From Sutterella sp. (GTDB lineage Bacteria > Pseudomonadota > Gammaproteobacteria > Burkholderiales > Burkholderiaceae_F), in NCBI GenBank assembly GCA_020025915.1, contig JAHHRH010000007.1, positions 1 to 51,406 on the forward strand: a stretch of DNA of 51,406 bases, read 5' to 3'. Numbering within the stretch: the first letter of the stretch is position 1; each line of letters opens with the position of its first letter. Under the pieces are notes generated by a model. The model had not been told where the DNA came from. It searched no databases and saw nothing but the letters and a program-made list of their open reading frames with translations. Made by a program: the position numbers and the translations under genes. Shown here piece after piece: positions 36,861-45,049 of this stretch.

Positions 36861-36880
36861 CGGCATGCCAATGGAGATGA

Positions 36881-37780
36881 ATGATGGCTAATACTAAAGA
36901 AGTCGCCATGCTGTTCGACTCTTCGCATTGCACTGGCTGCAAAGGTTGCCAGGTGGCTTGCAAGCAGTGGAATATGCTCCCGTCGGCGTTAGGCCTCAAT
37001 GAAAACAAGTTTTCGGGTTCTTATCAGAATCCGCCTGATCTGAATGGGGATACTCGTTTGGTGATGACGTTCGATGAAAAGGAATCTGGTAACAAGTATC
37101 AGCCGATTAACTTTGCGATCGGTCGTCGCTCGTGCTTCCACTGCACGGATGCAGCTTGTGTTGCGATCTGTTCTTCAGGTGCACTCTATAAGAACGAAAA
37201 CGGTGTCGTGTCTTTCGACACCAACAAGTGCAACGGCTGTACCTATTGTCAGTCTGCTTGCCCGTTCGATGTGCCTCGCTTCCGTCCGGGCGACGGTTTG
37301 ATCGACAAGTGCACACTTTGCATTGACCGTCTTGAAGAGGGTGGTGTGCCAGCGTGCGTGAAGACCTGCCAGCCTGAAGCGCTGAAGTTTGGTCCGCGTG
37401 ACGAAATGATCGCTTTGGGTCAGAAGCGTGTTGAATTCCTGAAGAAGAAGGGGTTCGATAAGGCTGAACTTTACGGTGTCAATGAAATGGGTGGTTTGCA
37501 CGTGTTGCAGGTTTGCCAGTTTGGTCATGAAGCGTATGGCCTTCCGACCGATCCGAAGCCTAATAAGATGGTGGGGATGGTTGACACGATGCGTAAGGTC
37601 ACTGGTGTGGGTACCGCTGCAGTGCTCGCAGGTTTGGCTGTTTCCTTCATCGCTGCTACGGGTTATCGCCGTGAAAAGGTGACGATTGAAGAAGCTAAGA
37701 AGTCCTGGACGCCTGAACAGCGTGCTTTGGCCGATCGTGAAGTCAAGGAGCTTCTTGAAAAAGAAGCCTCCGGTAAATAA
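36881..37780 (+). CDS. fdnH: Formate dehydrogenase iron-sulfur subunit
   Basis: Electron-transfer subunit carrying four 4Fe-4S clusters. 299 residues. Cys clusters in order: CTGCKGCQVAC (17-27), CFHCTDAACVAIC (near 86-98), CNGCTYCQSAC (near 118-128) and CTLC with CVKTC (near 145-166). One C-terminal membrane helix, VGTAAVLAGLAVSFIAATGY near 244-263, anchors it, followed by a charged tail. GGAGATGA lies before the double ATG at 36881/36884. 20 bp after fdnG. Confidence 0.96.
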   Translation: MMANTKEVAMLFDSSHCTGCKGCQVACKQWNMLPSALGLNENKFSGSYQNPPDLNGDTRLVMTFDEKESGNKYQPINFAIGRRSCFHCTDAACVAICSSGALYKNENGVVSFDTNKCNGCTYCQSACPFDVPRFRPGDGLIDKCTLCIDRLEEGGVPACVKTCQPEALKFGPRDEMIALGQKRVEFLKKKGFDKAELYGVNEMGGLHVLQVCQFGHEAYGLPTDPKPNKMVGMVDTMRKVTGVGTAAVLAGLAVSFIAATGYRREKVTIEEAKKSWTPEQRALADREVKELLEKEASGK

Positions 37781-37798
37781 TAACGAAGGAGACACAGA

Positions 37799-38527
37799 AT
37801 GACCAAGTACATTCAGCGTCACTCTCTGCTCACTCGTGTCACCCATGGGGTAGTGGCTATCAGCTGTATCCTGTTGGCGGTGACTGGAGTGTTCGTGTTC
37901 GTCCCGAGCCTCGGTGGGGGCATCATGGGTGGTGAATTCACGCAGACGATGCGTATGCTCCACCGCGTGTTCGCGATTCCCTTTATCTTGGTGCCGCTTT
38001 TTGCGGTGTTGAAGTCTCCGAAGGGCTTCGTGCACCTCTTCAAAGAAGACATCTTTGGTAAGTGGGACCGTGATGACTTTGCCTGGGCGATGAAGTTTCC
38101 GTTCTACCTCTTTGCGCCTGGCAAGGTGCATATGCCGCCGCAGCACCACGTGAAGTCCGCTCAGCGTTTGGCTGACGGTGCCCTCGTGTTCTTCTGCATT
38201 GGCCTTGCGCTCTCAGGTATGGTTCTTTGGCTCAACACTGGTCTCTTGCCCGATGGTGGTATGAAGGTGGCTTTCAGCCCTGACACCTTGCTTCTTGCTC
38301 ACTTGGTACACGATGTCTTCTTTTTCTTGACGGTCTTTGTGGGTATTGCTCACATCTATCTTGGCGCGGGTATCTTTCAGCCGTACCGTGGTACCGCTCG
38401 CATCATGTTCGGTGACGGTAAGGTGAGCGAATCCGACGCAGCTTACCACTGGGGTTACTGGGCTAACCAGGAAATCGCGCTAGGTAAGAACGTGACTGAA
38501 GAAAAGGATGATAAGAACGCTAAGTAA
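37799..38527 (+). CDS. fdnI: Formate dehydrogenase cytochrome b556 subunit
   Basis: Membrane diheme cytochrome b that takes electrons from FdnH and reduces menaquinone. 242 residues with four membrane helices. Likely heme ligands: His in SLLTRVTHGVVA (helix 1, near residue 17), RMLHRVFAIPF (helix 2), and HLVHDVFFFLTVFVGIAHIYLG (helix 4; several His). Charged C-terminal tail. AAGGAG lies about 9 nt before ATG 37799. Third gene of the operon, followed by two strong hairpins before fdhE. Confidence 0.95.
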   Translation: MTKYIQRHSLLTRVTHGVVAISCILLAVTGVFVFVPSLGGGIMGGEFTQTMRMLHRVFAIPFILVPLFAVLKSPKGFVHLFKEDIFGKWDRDDFAWAMKFPFYLFAPGKVHMPPQHHVKSAQRLADGALVFFCIGLALSGMVLWLNTGLLPDGGMKVAFSPDTLLLAHLVHDVFFFLTVFVGIAHIYLGAGIFQPYRGTARIMFGDGKVSESDAAYHWGYWANQEIALGKNVTEEKDDKNAK

Positions 38528-38582
38528 CGTTTAACTCCTCCAAAGTGAGTTTAGGTTGTTGAGCCTAACTAACCACCAAGGC

Positions 38583-38640
38583 GGGCCTCAGTGAAGTGAG
38601 GCCCGTCTGGAAAGAAAACTGGGTTGTTTTCTTTCCAGAC
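38583..38640 (+). terminator. Two adjacent strong hairpins between fdnI and fdhE
   Basis: Stem 1: GGGCCTCA / TGAGGCCC (38583-38604), 6-nt loop. Stem 2: a perfect 15-bp stem, GTCTGGAAAGAAAAC / GTTTTCTTTCCAGAC (38605-38640), 6-nt loop, starting at the very next base. No long T-run follows, so it may be an mRNA-stabilising or partly terminating element that lowers fdhED expression relative to fdnGHI. Confidence 0.7.
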
Positions 38641-38734
38641 GCCCTAAACAATTGGACGCAATACAACAAAATCAACACCAGTCGATGTAGCTTCATTGAA
38701 AGCACATATCGCCATCAAAAAAAGGACAATCATC

Positions 38735-39622
38735 ATGTTGAACCGCAAGTCGATAGAACGTTCGCTCGCTCGTGCCACGGGTCATAAAGACGAAAGTGTG
38801 ACTGCACGCTTGGCTTTTTTTGCACCGGCACTTTTGAAGGCTGCTGATCTTCGCAAGGCGATGACACTTGACCTTCCCGAATGGTCAGACGAGATGGTTG
38901 AAGCGGCGCGTGATAGCAAGGCCACCTTGCTCGCACAAGCCCCGATGATGATCGATAAAGAACGCTTTTTGGGTGTTGTGAACGAAATCACGCAAGCCCT
39001 GCTTGCCAACGAAACGATCGAAGGTGATTTGTTAGCGCGTTGCCAGGCCGTTGATTGGACACGTTTTGCCTCTGAAGACCTTCTCGCAACAGCGGGTCGC
39101 GATCCGATGGCATACTTGGCCGACATTGAAGCGTTGGCTTCTGTCGATGATTTGCTCGACTACTACTTGTTGCCTGTCCTTGGATTCTCGCTTCGCGTCT
39201 TCTTAGATGAAGCCGCTGAAGAAGGTAGCCGCTTGATTGCTAAGACGGCGACCGATACGACCCACCATAATCGTCCGTTGGCTTGCCCGGTGTGTGGCGC
39301 TGAGGCCGCGATTGCGTCGGTAACCGATACGCCGCTCAACGGTCATGTGAAGCAGTTGTGGTGCACGTGTTGTGGTGGTCACTGGGTCTTTGAACGCATT
39401 CGCTGTGCTCACTGTGGCGACCAGGCTGTGTCGGATTTGTCATACGTTCATGACGAAGCTGACGAGGCGCATCGACTCCACGTCTGTGCGGGTTGCCATA
39501 CAGCCTTCCCGACGGTCTTTGCAGGCGAAGAAATGAATTTCTGTGCCGATATTGAACAGATTGTGATGACGGGTCTTGAACTCTTTTATGAGAACGCCGT
39601 CAAGGGTGAAGCCTTGGCTTAA
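38735..39622 (+). CDS. fdhE: Formate dehydrogenase accessory protein FdhE
   Basis: Cytoplasmic chaperone that binds the Tat-exported FdnG before export. 295 residues. The C-terminal rubredoxin-like zinc region has four Cys pairs: CPVC near 189, CTCC near 216, CAHC near 231 and CAGC near 258. N-terminal half helical, family-like. ATG 38735 has AAAAGGA 9 nt upstream; an in-frame ATG at 38696 is unlikely. Placed after fdnGHI with fdhD, so the whole maturation set is together. Confidence 0.92.
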   Translation: MLNRKSIERSLARATGHKDESVTARLAFFAPALLKAADLRKAMTLDLPEWSDEMVEAARDSKATLLAQAPMMIDKERFLGVVNEITQALLANETIEGDLLARCQAVDWTRFASEDLLATAGRDPMAYLADIEALASVDDLLDYYLLPVLGFSLRVFLDEAAEEGSRLIAKTATDTTHHNRPLACPVCGAEAAIASVTDTPLNGHVKQLWCTCCGGHWVFERIRCAHCGDQAVSDLSYVHDEADEAHRLHVCAGCHTAFPTVFAGEEMNFCADIEQIVMTGLELFYENAVKGEALA

Positions 39623-39654
39623 TTTTTGCTGTGTCGCAGTGCTAGGAGTTTGCC

Positions 39655-40533
39655 ATGGCCCTTTATCAGCAACCTCACACCGTGGTTTATGATACACCCT
39701 CAGGGTTAGATCAAGTCTCTAGTTTGACGCTAACCTCGGGTACCGCTCGTCTGGGTGCCCATGAGGTTACCGTGCATCGATTAAACGATCCTGTGCCTAG
39801 CGTTGATTGGGTCGCAGAAGAAGTGCCTGTAGCGCTCGTATATAACGGGATCTCGCACGCGGTGATGATGGCATCTCCTTCTATGCTCGAAGAATTTGCC
39901 TTGGGTTTTTCGCTTGCCGAAGGCATTATCCCTGATGCTTCCCACCTCTATACTTGCGATGTCCATGAAGCTTGTCGTGGTATAGAAGTCAATATGACGA
40001 TTTCATCGGAATGCTTCTGGAAACTCAAAGATCGTCGCCGCTCTATGACGGGGCGTACGGGGTGCGGCATCTGTGGCGTCGAGAGTCTCTCTGAAGCCGT
40101 GCGTGAAAAGCGCGTGGTATCCCACGAACAAACCTTCTCGATGAGTGCTTATCCGCAAGCACTGAGTTACCTCGAGGAGGTTGAACAATTAGGGCGTCTT
40201 ACGGGCTGTACGCACGCCGCGGTCTGGGTACATCCCGATGGTCGCTTTGCGGGTGGCGCTGAGGACGTCGGTCGACATGTTGCGCTAGATAAATTGCTAG
40301 GCCTTCGCGCTAAAAGGGGTTGGAAAAACGGGGCACTTGTGATTAGCTCACGCGCTTCGTATGAAATGGTTCAAAAGGCTGCGATGTGCGGCATTGAAAT
40401 TATCTTTGCAGTGTCTGCCCCCACGGCCTTGGCTGTGGATTTAGCAAAAGAGTGTGGCGTAACGTTGGCAGCATTCTGTCGTCGCGGACGTGCCAACGTA
40501 TACACACATCCTGAGCGCCTGATTGGCCTCTAG
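39655..40533 (+). CDS. fdhD: Formate dehydrogenase sulfurtransferase FdhD
   Basis: Transfers sulfur from IscS to the molybdenum cofactor, needed to activate formate dehydrogenase. 292 residues. The catalytic loop GRTGCGICGVESL near 132-144 carries the CxxC. Other family stretches are EEVPVALVYNGISHAVMMASP, LEEFALGFSLAEGI and GGAEDVGRHVALDKLLG near 199-215. AGGAG lies 8 nt before ATG 39655. Last gene of the fdn cluster, closed by two tandem terminators. Confidence 0.95.
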   Translation: MALYQQPHTVVYDTPSGLDQVSSLTLTSGTARLGAHEVTVHRLNDPVPSVDWVAEEVPVALVYNGISHAVMMASPSMLEEFALGFSLAEGIIPDASHLYTCDVHEACRGIEVNMTISSECFWKLKDRRRSMTGRTGCGICGVESLSEAVREKRVVSHEQTFSMSAYPQALSYLEEVEQLGRLTGCTHAAVWVHPDGRFAGGAEDVGRHVALDKLLGLRAKRGWKNGALVISSRASYEMVQKAAMCGIEIIFAVSAPTALAVDLAKECGVTLAAFCRRGRANVYTHPERLIGL

Positions 40534-40555
40534 GAACATACTTCTAAAGGGATTG

Positions 40556-40588
40556 CTTTCGGTTTGCCTTTTTTTTCCGAAAGTTTTT
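40556..40588 (+). terminator. First terminator after fdhD
   Basis: CTTTCGG / CCGAAAG, 7 bp with a T-rich 14-nt loop, followed by TTTTT. Confidence 0.7.
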
Positions 40589-40591
40589 AGT

Positions 40592-40627
40592 AGCGGAAGG
40601 TCTTTGATGGACTTTCCGCTCTTTTTT
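40592..40627 (+). terminator. Second tandem terminator after fdhD
   Basis: AGCGGAAGGTC / GACTTTCCGCT, 11 bp with one G-U pair and a 7-nt loop, then CTTTTTTG. Makes a tight double stop after the fdn cluster. Confidence 0.85.
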
Positions 40628-40831
40628 GCCGCGTTTTTCTGATAGGGTGTTTATTGTAGCCTTTGAAGAACGCTCTTGTAGAGTTAAAGTAAGTGTGATC
40701 ATGTGTCTCTACCATAAATAGGGGGCGCTTCTTTAATCCTGAGTAATCCGGTCGGGTATAAACTGCCAAATAGACCACAATGCAATGTGGCATTTCTTTC
40801 ACACAAAAATCCAACAAAAGGAATCCCTGCC

Positions 40832-42100
40832 ATGACTCAGTCCCCCGCAGATGTGAAGCCTACGTCAGGTGTCAAAGGTACGAGCCCCGCGATGGTCGCC
40901 GCCTACGCGATTGCTATTGCGTTAGGTGTTTGCAGTGGCCTTTGGGGCGGCGAGATGATCCACGCGTTCGCAGACTTTGTGAGCTCGATTTTTATTCGCC
41001 TCTTTAAATTTATTAGTATCCCGATTATTGCGGTTTCGATTATTGCGACCTTGGCCAGCATCTCTCGCTCGAGTGAATCGGGTCGTATTTTCCGTCACAC
41101 GATCTTTTATACGTTGCTGACGACCATCTTGGCTGCCGCTTTGGCTGCCGTTCTTTACATCATCTTCTCGCCGGCTAACGTGGCTGTCACGTCTGCGGCC
41201 GTGCCTCAGGTGACCGAACACTCTTACCTCGAATATATCCAGTCTGTGATTCCTGACAATTTCTTGGCTCCCTTCTTGTCGGCCAACGTATTGTCGGTCT
41301 TGCTTGTCTCGGCCGCTATTGGTATTGCAATTTCACGCTTGCCGAGCAATAGTCGCTCACAAGAAGTCTTGTTGGCTTTCTTTACAGGCGCTCAGGAAGT
41401 CCTCTTCATTCTCGTTAAGTGGTTGATCTTCGTGTTGCCAATTGGGATCTTTGGCTTTATTTCTGGCCTCGTGGTCGAAATGTCAAAGGGTGTAGCAATC
41501 GGTGGTTTGGGCACTTATTTTTTGGTGATTTTGGCTGCGAACTTTATCCAGATGTTGGTGGTTTTACCACTACTCATGCTTGCTCGTGGTCTTAATCCGA
41601 TCAAGGTGGCTCGCGGTATGGCACCGGCCTTGGCGGTGGCCTTCTTCTCGAAGTCGTCTGCAGGTACGCTCCCTGTCACCATGGCTTGCTCTGAAAATAA
41701 CGTGGGTGTGAGCCGTTCCGTCTCTCGCTTCGTGCTTCCGATTTGTACGACGATCAACATGAATGGTTGCGCGGCCTTTATTCTTGTTACCGTGGTTTAC
41801 CTCATGCAAAACGCGGGTGCTGAAATCACGCCGCTCATGCTTGCCGCTTGGGTTTTGATTTCGACCTTAGCTGCTGTGGGTAATGCTGGTGTCCCGATGG
41901 GTTGCTTCTTTTTGTCGGCTAGCTTGCTCGCAAGCATGAACGTGCCCATTATGCTCATGGGTGTCATTCTTCCTTTCTACGCTGTCATTGACATGATCGA
42001 AACGACGTTGAATGTTTGGTCGGATAGTACCGTTGCTGCGATGGTCAATCATGACCTTGAAAAGGACGAAGACGTGCACGAAGTGAAGGTTGATGCATAA
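40832..42100 (+). CDS. Dicarboxylate/amino acid:cation symporter (SDF family)
   Basis: Inner-membrane Na+ or H+ coupled carrier of the GltP/DctA family, importing glutamate, aspartate or C4-dicarboxylates. 422 residues with eight helices and two hairpins. Key motifs: FFSKSSAGTLPVTMAC (hairpin 1, where DctA/GltP have SSxxTLP), CTTINMNGCAAF (helix 7, the NMDGT-type motif with G-C in place of G-T), and AVGNAGVPMG (hairpin 2). The start ATG 40832 has AAAGGA upstream; the open frame from 40787 is less likely. Monocistronic. Substrate not decidable; aspartate use would fit the asparaginase at 2899-3942. Confidence 0.9.
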   Translation: MTQSPADVKPTSGVKGTSPAMVAAYAIAIALGVCSGLWGGEMIHAFADFVSSIFIRLFKFISIPIIAVSIIATLASISRSSESGRIFRHTIFYTLLTTILAAALAAVLYIIFSPANVAVTSAAVPQVTEHSYLEYIQSVIPDNFLAPFLSANVLSVLLVSAAIGIAISRLPSNSRSQEVLLAFFTGAQEVLFILVKWLIFVLPIGIFGFISGLVVEMSKGVAIGGLGTYFLVILAANFIQMLVVLPLLMLARGLNPIKVARGMAPALAVAFFSKSSAGTLPVTMACSENNVGVSRSVSRFVLPICTTINMNGCAAFILVTVVYLMQNAGAEITPLMLAAWVLISTLAAVGNAGVPMGCFFLSASLLASMNVPIMLMGVILPFYAVIDMIETTLNVWSDSTVAAMVNHDLEKDEDVHEVKVDA

Positions 42101-42139
42101 AGCAAAAGACGCTTCTTGATGGTTAGATTCAACGCAAAG

Positions 42140-42164
42140 GCCGCTCATGATTGGGCGGCTTTTT
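42140..42164 (+). terminator. Terminator after the symporter gene
   Basis: GCCGCTC / GGGCGGC, 7 bp with one G-U pair, followed by TTTTT. Confidence 0.7.
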
Positions 42165-42412
42165 GCATGTGAGGATCTGACCATCGAGCGCCCTTGCAAT
42201 GGAGATTGTAAGCTAGCCTTGGAGGCGCTCTACGGATCGTTTAGTTAATGTGCTGAGAAGGTTGACGAGAGGTGCTTGAGGAGGAGAGCCAAAGGTAAAA
42301 CAGGGCATGATGCTAAGAGTAGGGTAGCCAGATAAAGCAAAAGCCCAAGCAACGTTTGCCTGGGCTTTCAGATGTGCGATAGCGCACTTTGAATGTCAAT
42401 GATAGGAGCCGC
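42165..42412. other. Convergent intergenic region symporter / lplT
   Basis: About 250 bp without a gene. Contains the lplT terminator hairpin at 42341-42367. Nothing else recognised. Confidence 0.4.
42341..42367 (-). terminator. Terminator of lplT
   Basis: AAGCCCAAGCAA / TTGCCTGGGCTT, 12 bp with one non-Watson-Crick pair and a 3-nt loop. On the minus strand it is followed by TTGCTTTATC, a weak T-tract. Confidence 0.65.
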
Positions 42413-43729
42413 TTAATGGCGCTTAGCTTCACCAATCAAATGCGTACTGTCGTATTCCTTCTGATTGCGATGATGCTTCAGAATAACGAGGAGCATCGAA
42501 GAAGAAACGAAAATACCGAAGACCATCATAGTGGCTGGCACCGAGAGATCTAACTTGATGAGAAGGGCATAGACGCCAAGCATCACAAGAATCGAGGAGT
42601 TTTCGTTAAAGTTTTGAACGGCAATCGAACGACCGGCACTCATCAACACATGGCCACGGTGCTGCAAAAGGGCGTTCATTGGTACTACGAAGAAACCAGC
42701 GCAGATGCCCACGAGAATCATGATGACGCCGGCAATCATGACTGCCCAAGAGAGTTCAAAACCCATGAGGTTGATGCCACCAGCGGGAGCCACGTCACGC
42801 GTAAAGTAAGAAGCGCCAATGACAAGAATCCCCATGCAGACACCCATCGGGAGTACGTTGAGCGACTTCTTCAAAGGAATCTTGGCGGCAGCTAAGACAG
42901 CACCCACGGCGATGCCAAGGCTCACGACAGCCTGCATGATGGCACCCTGAGAGAGGTCCATTCCTAAGGCATGGTCACACCACTTTAAGACGAGGAACTG
43001 AAGGACGGCACCAGCACCCCAAAAGAGCGTGGTGACAGAAAGCGAAATCTGACCCAATCGGTCGCTCCAAAGGAGACGGCAGCTCTGAATAAAGCCACGA
43101 ATGGAGTCGGCCGGATCAAATTTTTGCGGCGGATAACGTACGCCCGTATCCGGGATAGCAAGGTTTACTGCGGACGCTGCTAAATAAACAAAGGCAATCG
43201 CAAAGATCGCAGCTTCAGCAAAGCTATGAAGCCCTAAGAGATCAAGGTGACAAAGATCCAAAATCGGTTGAGCGATCTCGGGCTTAATCAAAACGCCACC
43301 AAGCACCACACCAAGAATAATGGAGCCAACTGTTAGACCTTCGATCCAACCATTGGCAATGACCAATTTTTGAGGGGGTAAGAGTTCTGTGAGGATGCCA
43401 TACTTCGCGGGGGAATAGGCAGCGGCCCCGACACCGACCACCGCATAGGCCAATAAGGGATGGCCACCAAAGAGCATTAATAAACAACCGACCGCTTTCA
43501 CAAAGTTCGTGAGGAACATCACACGCCCTTTAGGCATGGAGTCCGCGAAGATACCGACCCAGGCGGCTAAGCACACATAGCTCACCACAAAGAAGAGTTT
43601 TAGAAGCGGGGTCATCCATTCGGGCGCTTGAATGCTTGTCAAGAGGGCAATGGCAGCGATGAGCAGTGCATTGTCGGCCAAAGACGACAAAAACTGCGCA
43701 CACATAATGGTGTAAAAACCGCGATTCAT
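42413..43729 (-). CDS. lplT: Lysophospholipid transporter LplT
   Basis: MFS-family flippase that moves lysophosphatidylethanolamine across the inner membrane for re-acylation. 438 residues, 12 helices. N-terminus MNRGFYTIMCAQFLSSLADNALLIAAIALL is typical, as are the loop FADSMPKGRVMFLTNFVKA and SPAKYGILTELLPPQKLVIANGWIEG. The partner acyltransferase (aas) is not in the window. Divergent from alr-radA, an order seen in many Burkholderiales. Confidence 0.93.
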   Translation of the reverse strand: MNRGFYTIMCAQFLSSLADNALLIAAIALLTSIQAPEWMTPLLKLFFVVSYVCLAAWVGIFADSMPKGRVMFLTNFVKAVGCLLMLFGGHPLLAYAVVGVGAAAYSPAKYGILTELLPPQKLVIANGWIEGLTVGSIILGVVLGGVLIKPEIAQPILDLCHLDLLGLHSFAEAAIFAIAFVYLAASAVNLAIPDTGVRYPPQKFDPADSIRGFIQSCRLLWSDRLGQISLSVTTLFWGAGAVLQFLVLKWCDHALGMDLSQGAIMQAVVSLGIAVGAVLAAAKIPLKKSLNVLPMGVCMGILVIGASYFTRDVAPAGGINLMGFELSWAVMIAGVIMILVGICAGFFVVPMNALLQHRGHVLMSAGRSIAVQNFNENSSILVMLGVYALLIKLDLSVPATMMVFGIFVSSSMLLVILKHHRNQKEYDSTHLIGEAKRH

Positions 43730-43906
43730 GGTCTAAATTTAAAAAAAGTCGGTCGATTAATAATGTTGAATCTTCTAAGTTTAGCCCGTCTGAGTCGCTT
43801 CGTGGTAGGGGTGAGTGGTTCATTTCGTCCGTAGAATTGTGCCAAACGATGATTTCTTCTCCGAAAGCCCGTCGAGGCGAGTAAGATTAAAAGGTTTTTT
43901 CCAAGA

Positions 43907-43928
43907 GACAATTGTTCTAACAATTGTC
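43907..43928. promoter_or_regulatory. Perfect 10-2-10 palindrome in the lplT/alr promoter region
   Basis: GACAATTGTT, two bases, AACAATTGTC: every arm base pairs. It sits 28 bp before the alr start codon and about 180 bp upstream of lplT. The ACAATTGT core resembles MarR-type sites. It could equally fold as a hairpin in the alr leader. The regulator is not identifiable. Confidence 0.55.
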
Positions 43929-43956
43929 CAAACCGCAACGAAATAGAGTTTTTCGA

Positions 43957-45039
43957 GTGCCTCGTCCCATATACGCTGAAATTGATATTCAGGCGCTTAA
44001 GCATAATCTTGCGCGCCTGCGTCAGAGTGTCGGTGACCGTACCCTTTGGGCGGTCGTGAAAGCGAATGCCTACGGCCATGGTTTAGAAAATGCCGTAGAA
44101 GCTTTTGCCGATGCTGATGGTTTTGCCACAATTGATCTTTGCGACGCTGAACGCGCACGTCGTGCAGGTTGGCATAAGCGCGTGTTGTTGCTTGAAGGTT
44201 TTTTTGACGCCACGGATATTGAGCCTTTACAGGATCTCGATGTTGAAACGGTGATCCATTCGCTTTGGCAGATCGATATCTTAAAAAATCATTCTTTGCG
44301 CGAAGTCAAGGTTCACATCAAAGTGAATTCGGGCATGAATCGCTTAGGCTTTTTGCCGGTTGAAGTCGGCACGATCTACGATCAGTTGATGGCGATCCCT
44401 GGTGTCAAGGTGATGGGTGTAGTTACCCACTTTGCTAATGCTGAACCGAGTTATTTAGGGACGGCACCAGCCTCAGTAAGCCGACAGCTTGCACGTATGG
44501 GTAAGCTCGCGCATTCTGCGACGGCTGCGTGCATGGCGAACTCTGCGGCTATCCTTTGGCACCCTGAAGTGGGTGGCGACGGTGTGCGTGCTGGCGTGGC
44601 GCTCTATGGCGTGAGTCCAGACGCTCATATTTCGTCCGAAGAGTTGGGACTCAAGCCCGCTATGACGCTTTCGGCCAAGATCATCGCCGTTCAAGAGATC
44701 GCCCCAGGTGAAGCCGTGGGCTACGGCTCTCGTTGGATTGCTGAGCGTCCGACGCGTATTGGTGTGGTGGCCTGTGGCTATGCAGACGGCTATCCGCGTA
44801 CGATGCCTGACGGCGCACCGACTTGGGTCGAAGGACAGATTGCACCGCTCGTCGGGGCTGTCTCCATGGATATGCTTGAAATCGATATTACGGATATCCC
44901 AGCAGCAGGGTTAGGTAGCCGTGTCGAATTGTGGGGTCGTAATCTGCCAGTCAATCGTGTCGCGAGCGCGGCTGGTACGATCGGTTACGAACTCATTTGT
45001 GCTCTCGCTCGTCGCGTCCCTCTTCGCATTAAACATTAA
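43957..45039 (+). CDS. alr: Alanine racemase
   Basis: PLP enzyme that supplies D-alanine for peptidoglycan. 360 residues. The N-terminal barrel has the catalytic lysine in WAVVKANAYGHG near residue 34; KVNSGMNRLGF near 127; HFANAE near 161; C-terminal domain with GYGSRWIAERPTRIGVVACGYADGYPR (catalytic Tyr region) near 250-276 and GAVSMDMLEIDIT near 299. I chose GTG 43957, giving MPRPIYAEIDIQALKHN, the usual start in Betaproteobacteria. The frame is open upstream to TTG 43924, but that would start inside the palindrome. Ten bases separate it from radA. Confidence 0.93.
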   Translation: MPRPIYAEIDIQALKHNLARLRQSVGDRTLWAVVKANAYGHGLENAVEAFADADGFATIDLCDAERARRAGWHKRVLLLEGFFDATDIEPLQDLDVETVIHSLWQIDILKNHSLREVKVHIKVNSGMNRLGFLPVEVGTIYDQLMAIPGVKVMGVVTHFANAEPSYLGTAPASVSRQLARMGKLAHSATAACMANSAAILWHPEVGGDGVRAGVALYGVSPDAHISSEELGLKPAMTLSAKIIAVQEIAPGEAVGYGSRWIAERPTRIGVVACGYADGYPRTMPDGAPTWVEGQIAPLVGAVSMDMLEIDITDIPAAGLGSRVELWGRNLPVNRVASAAGTIGYELICALARRVPLRIKH

Positions 45040-45049
45040 TTGACTTTAG

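Noticed and set aside
34248..36866. Very long open frame on the minus strand opposite fdnG
   Set aside because: It is a shadow produced by the codon bias of fdnG, which has full family homology on the plus strand. The antisense product shows no domain and is unusually rich in Arg, His, Val and Thr.
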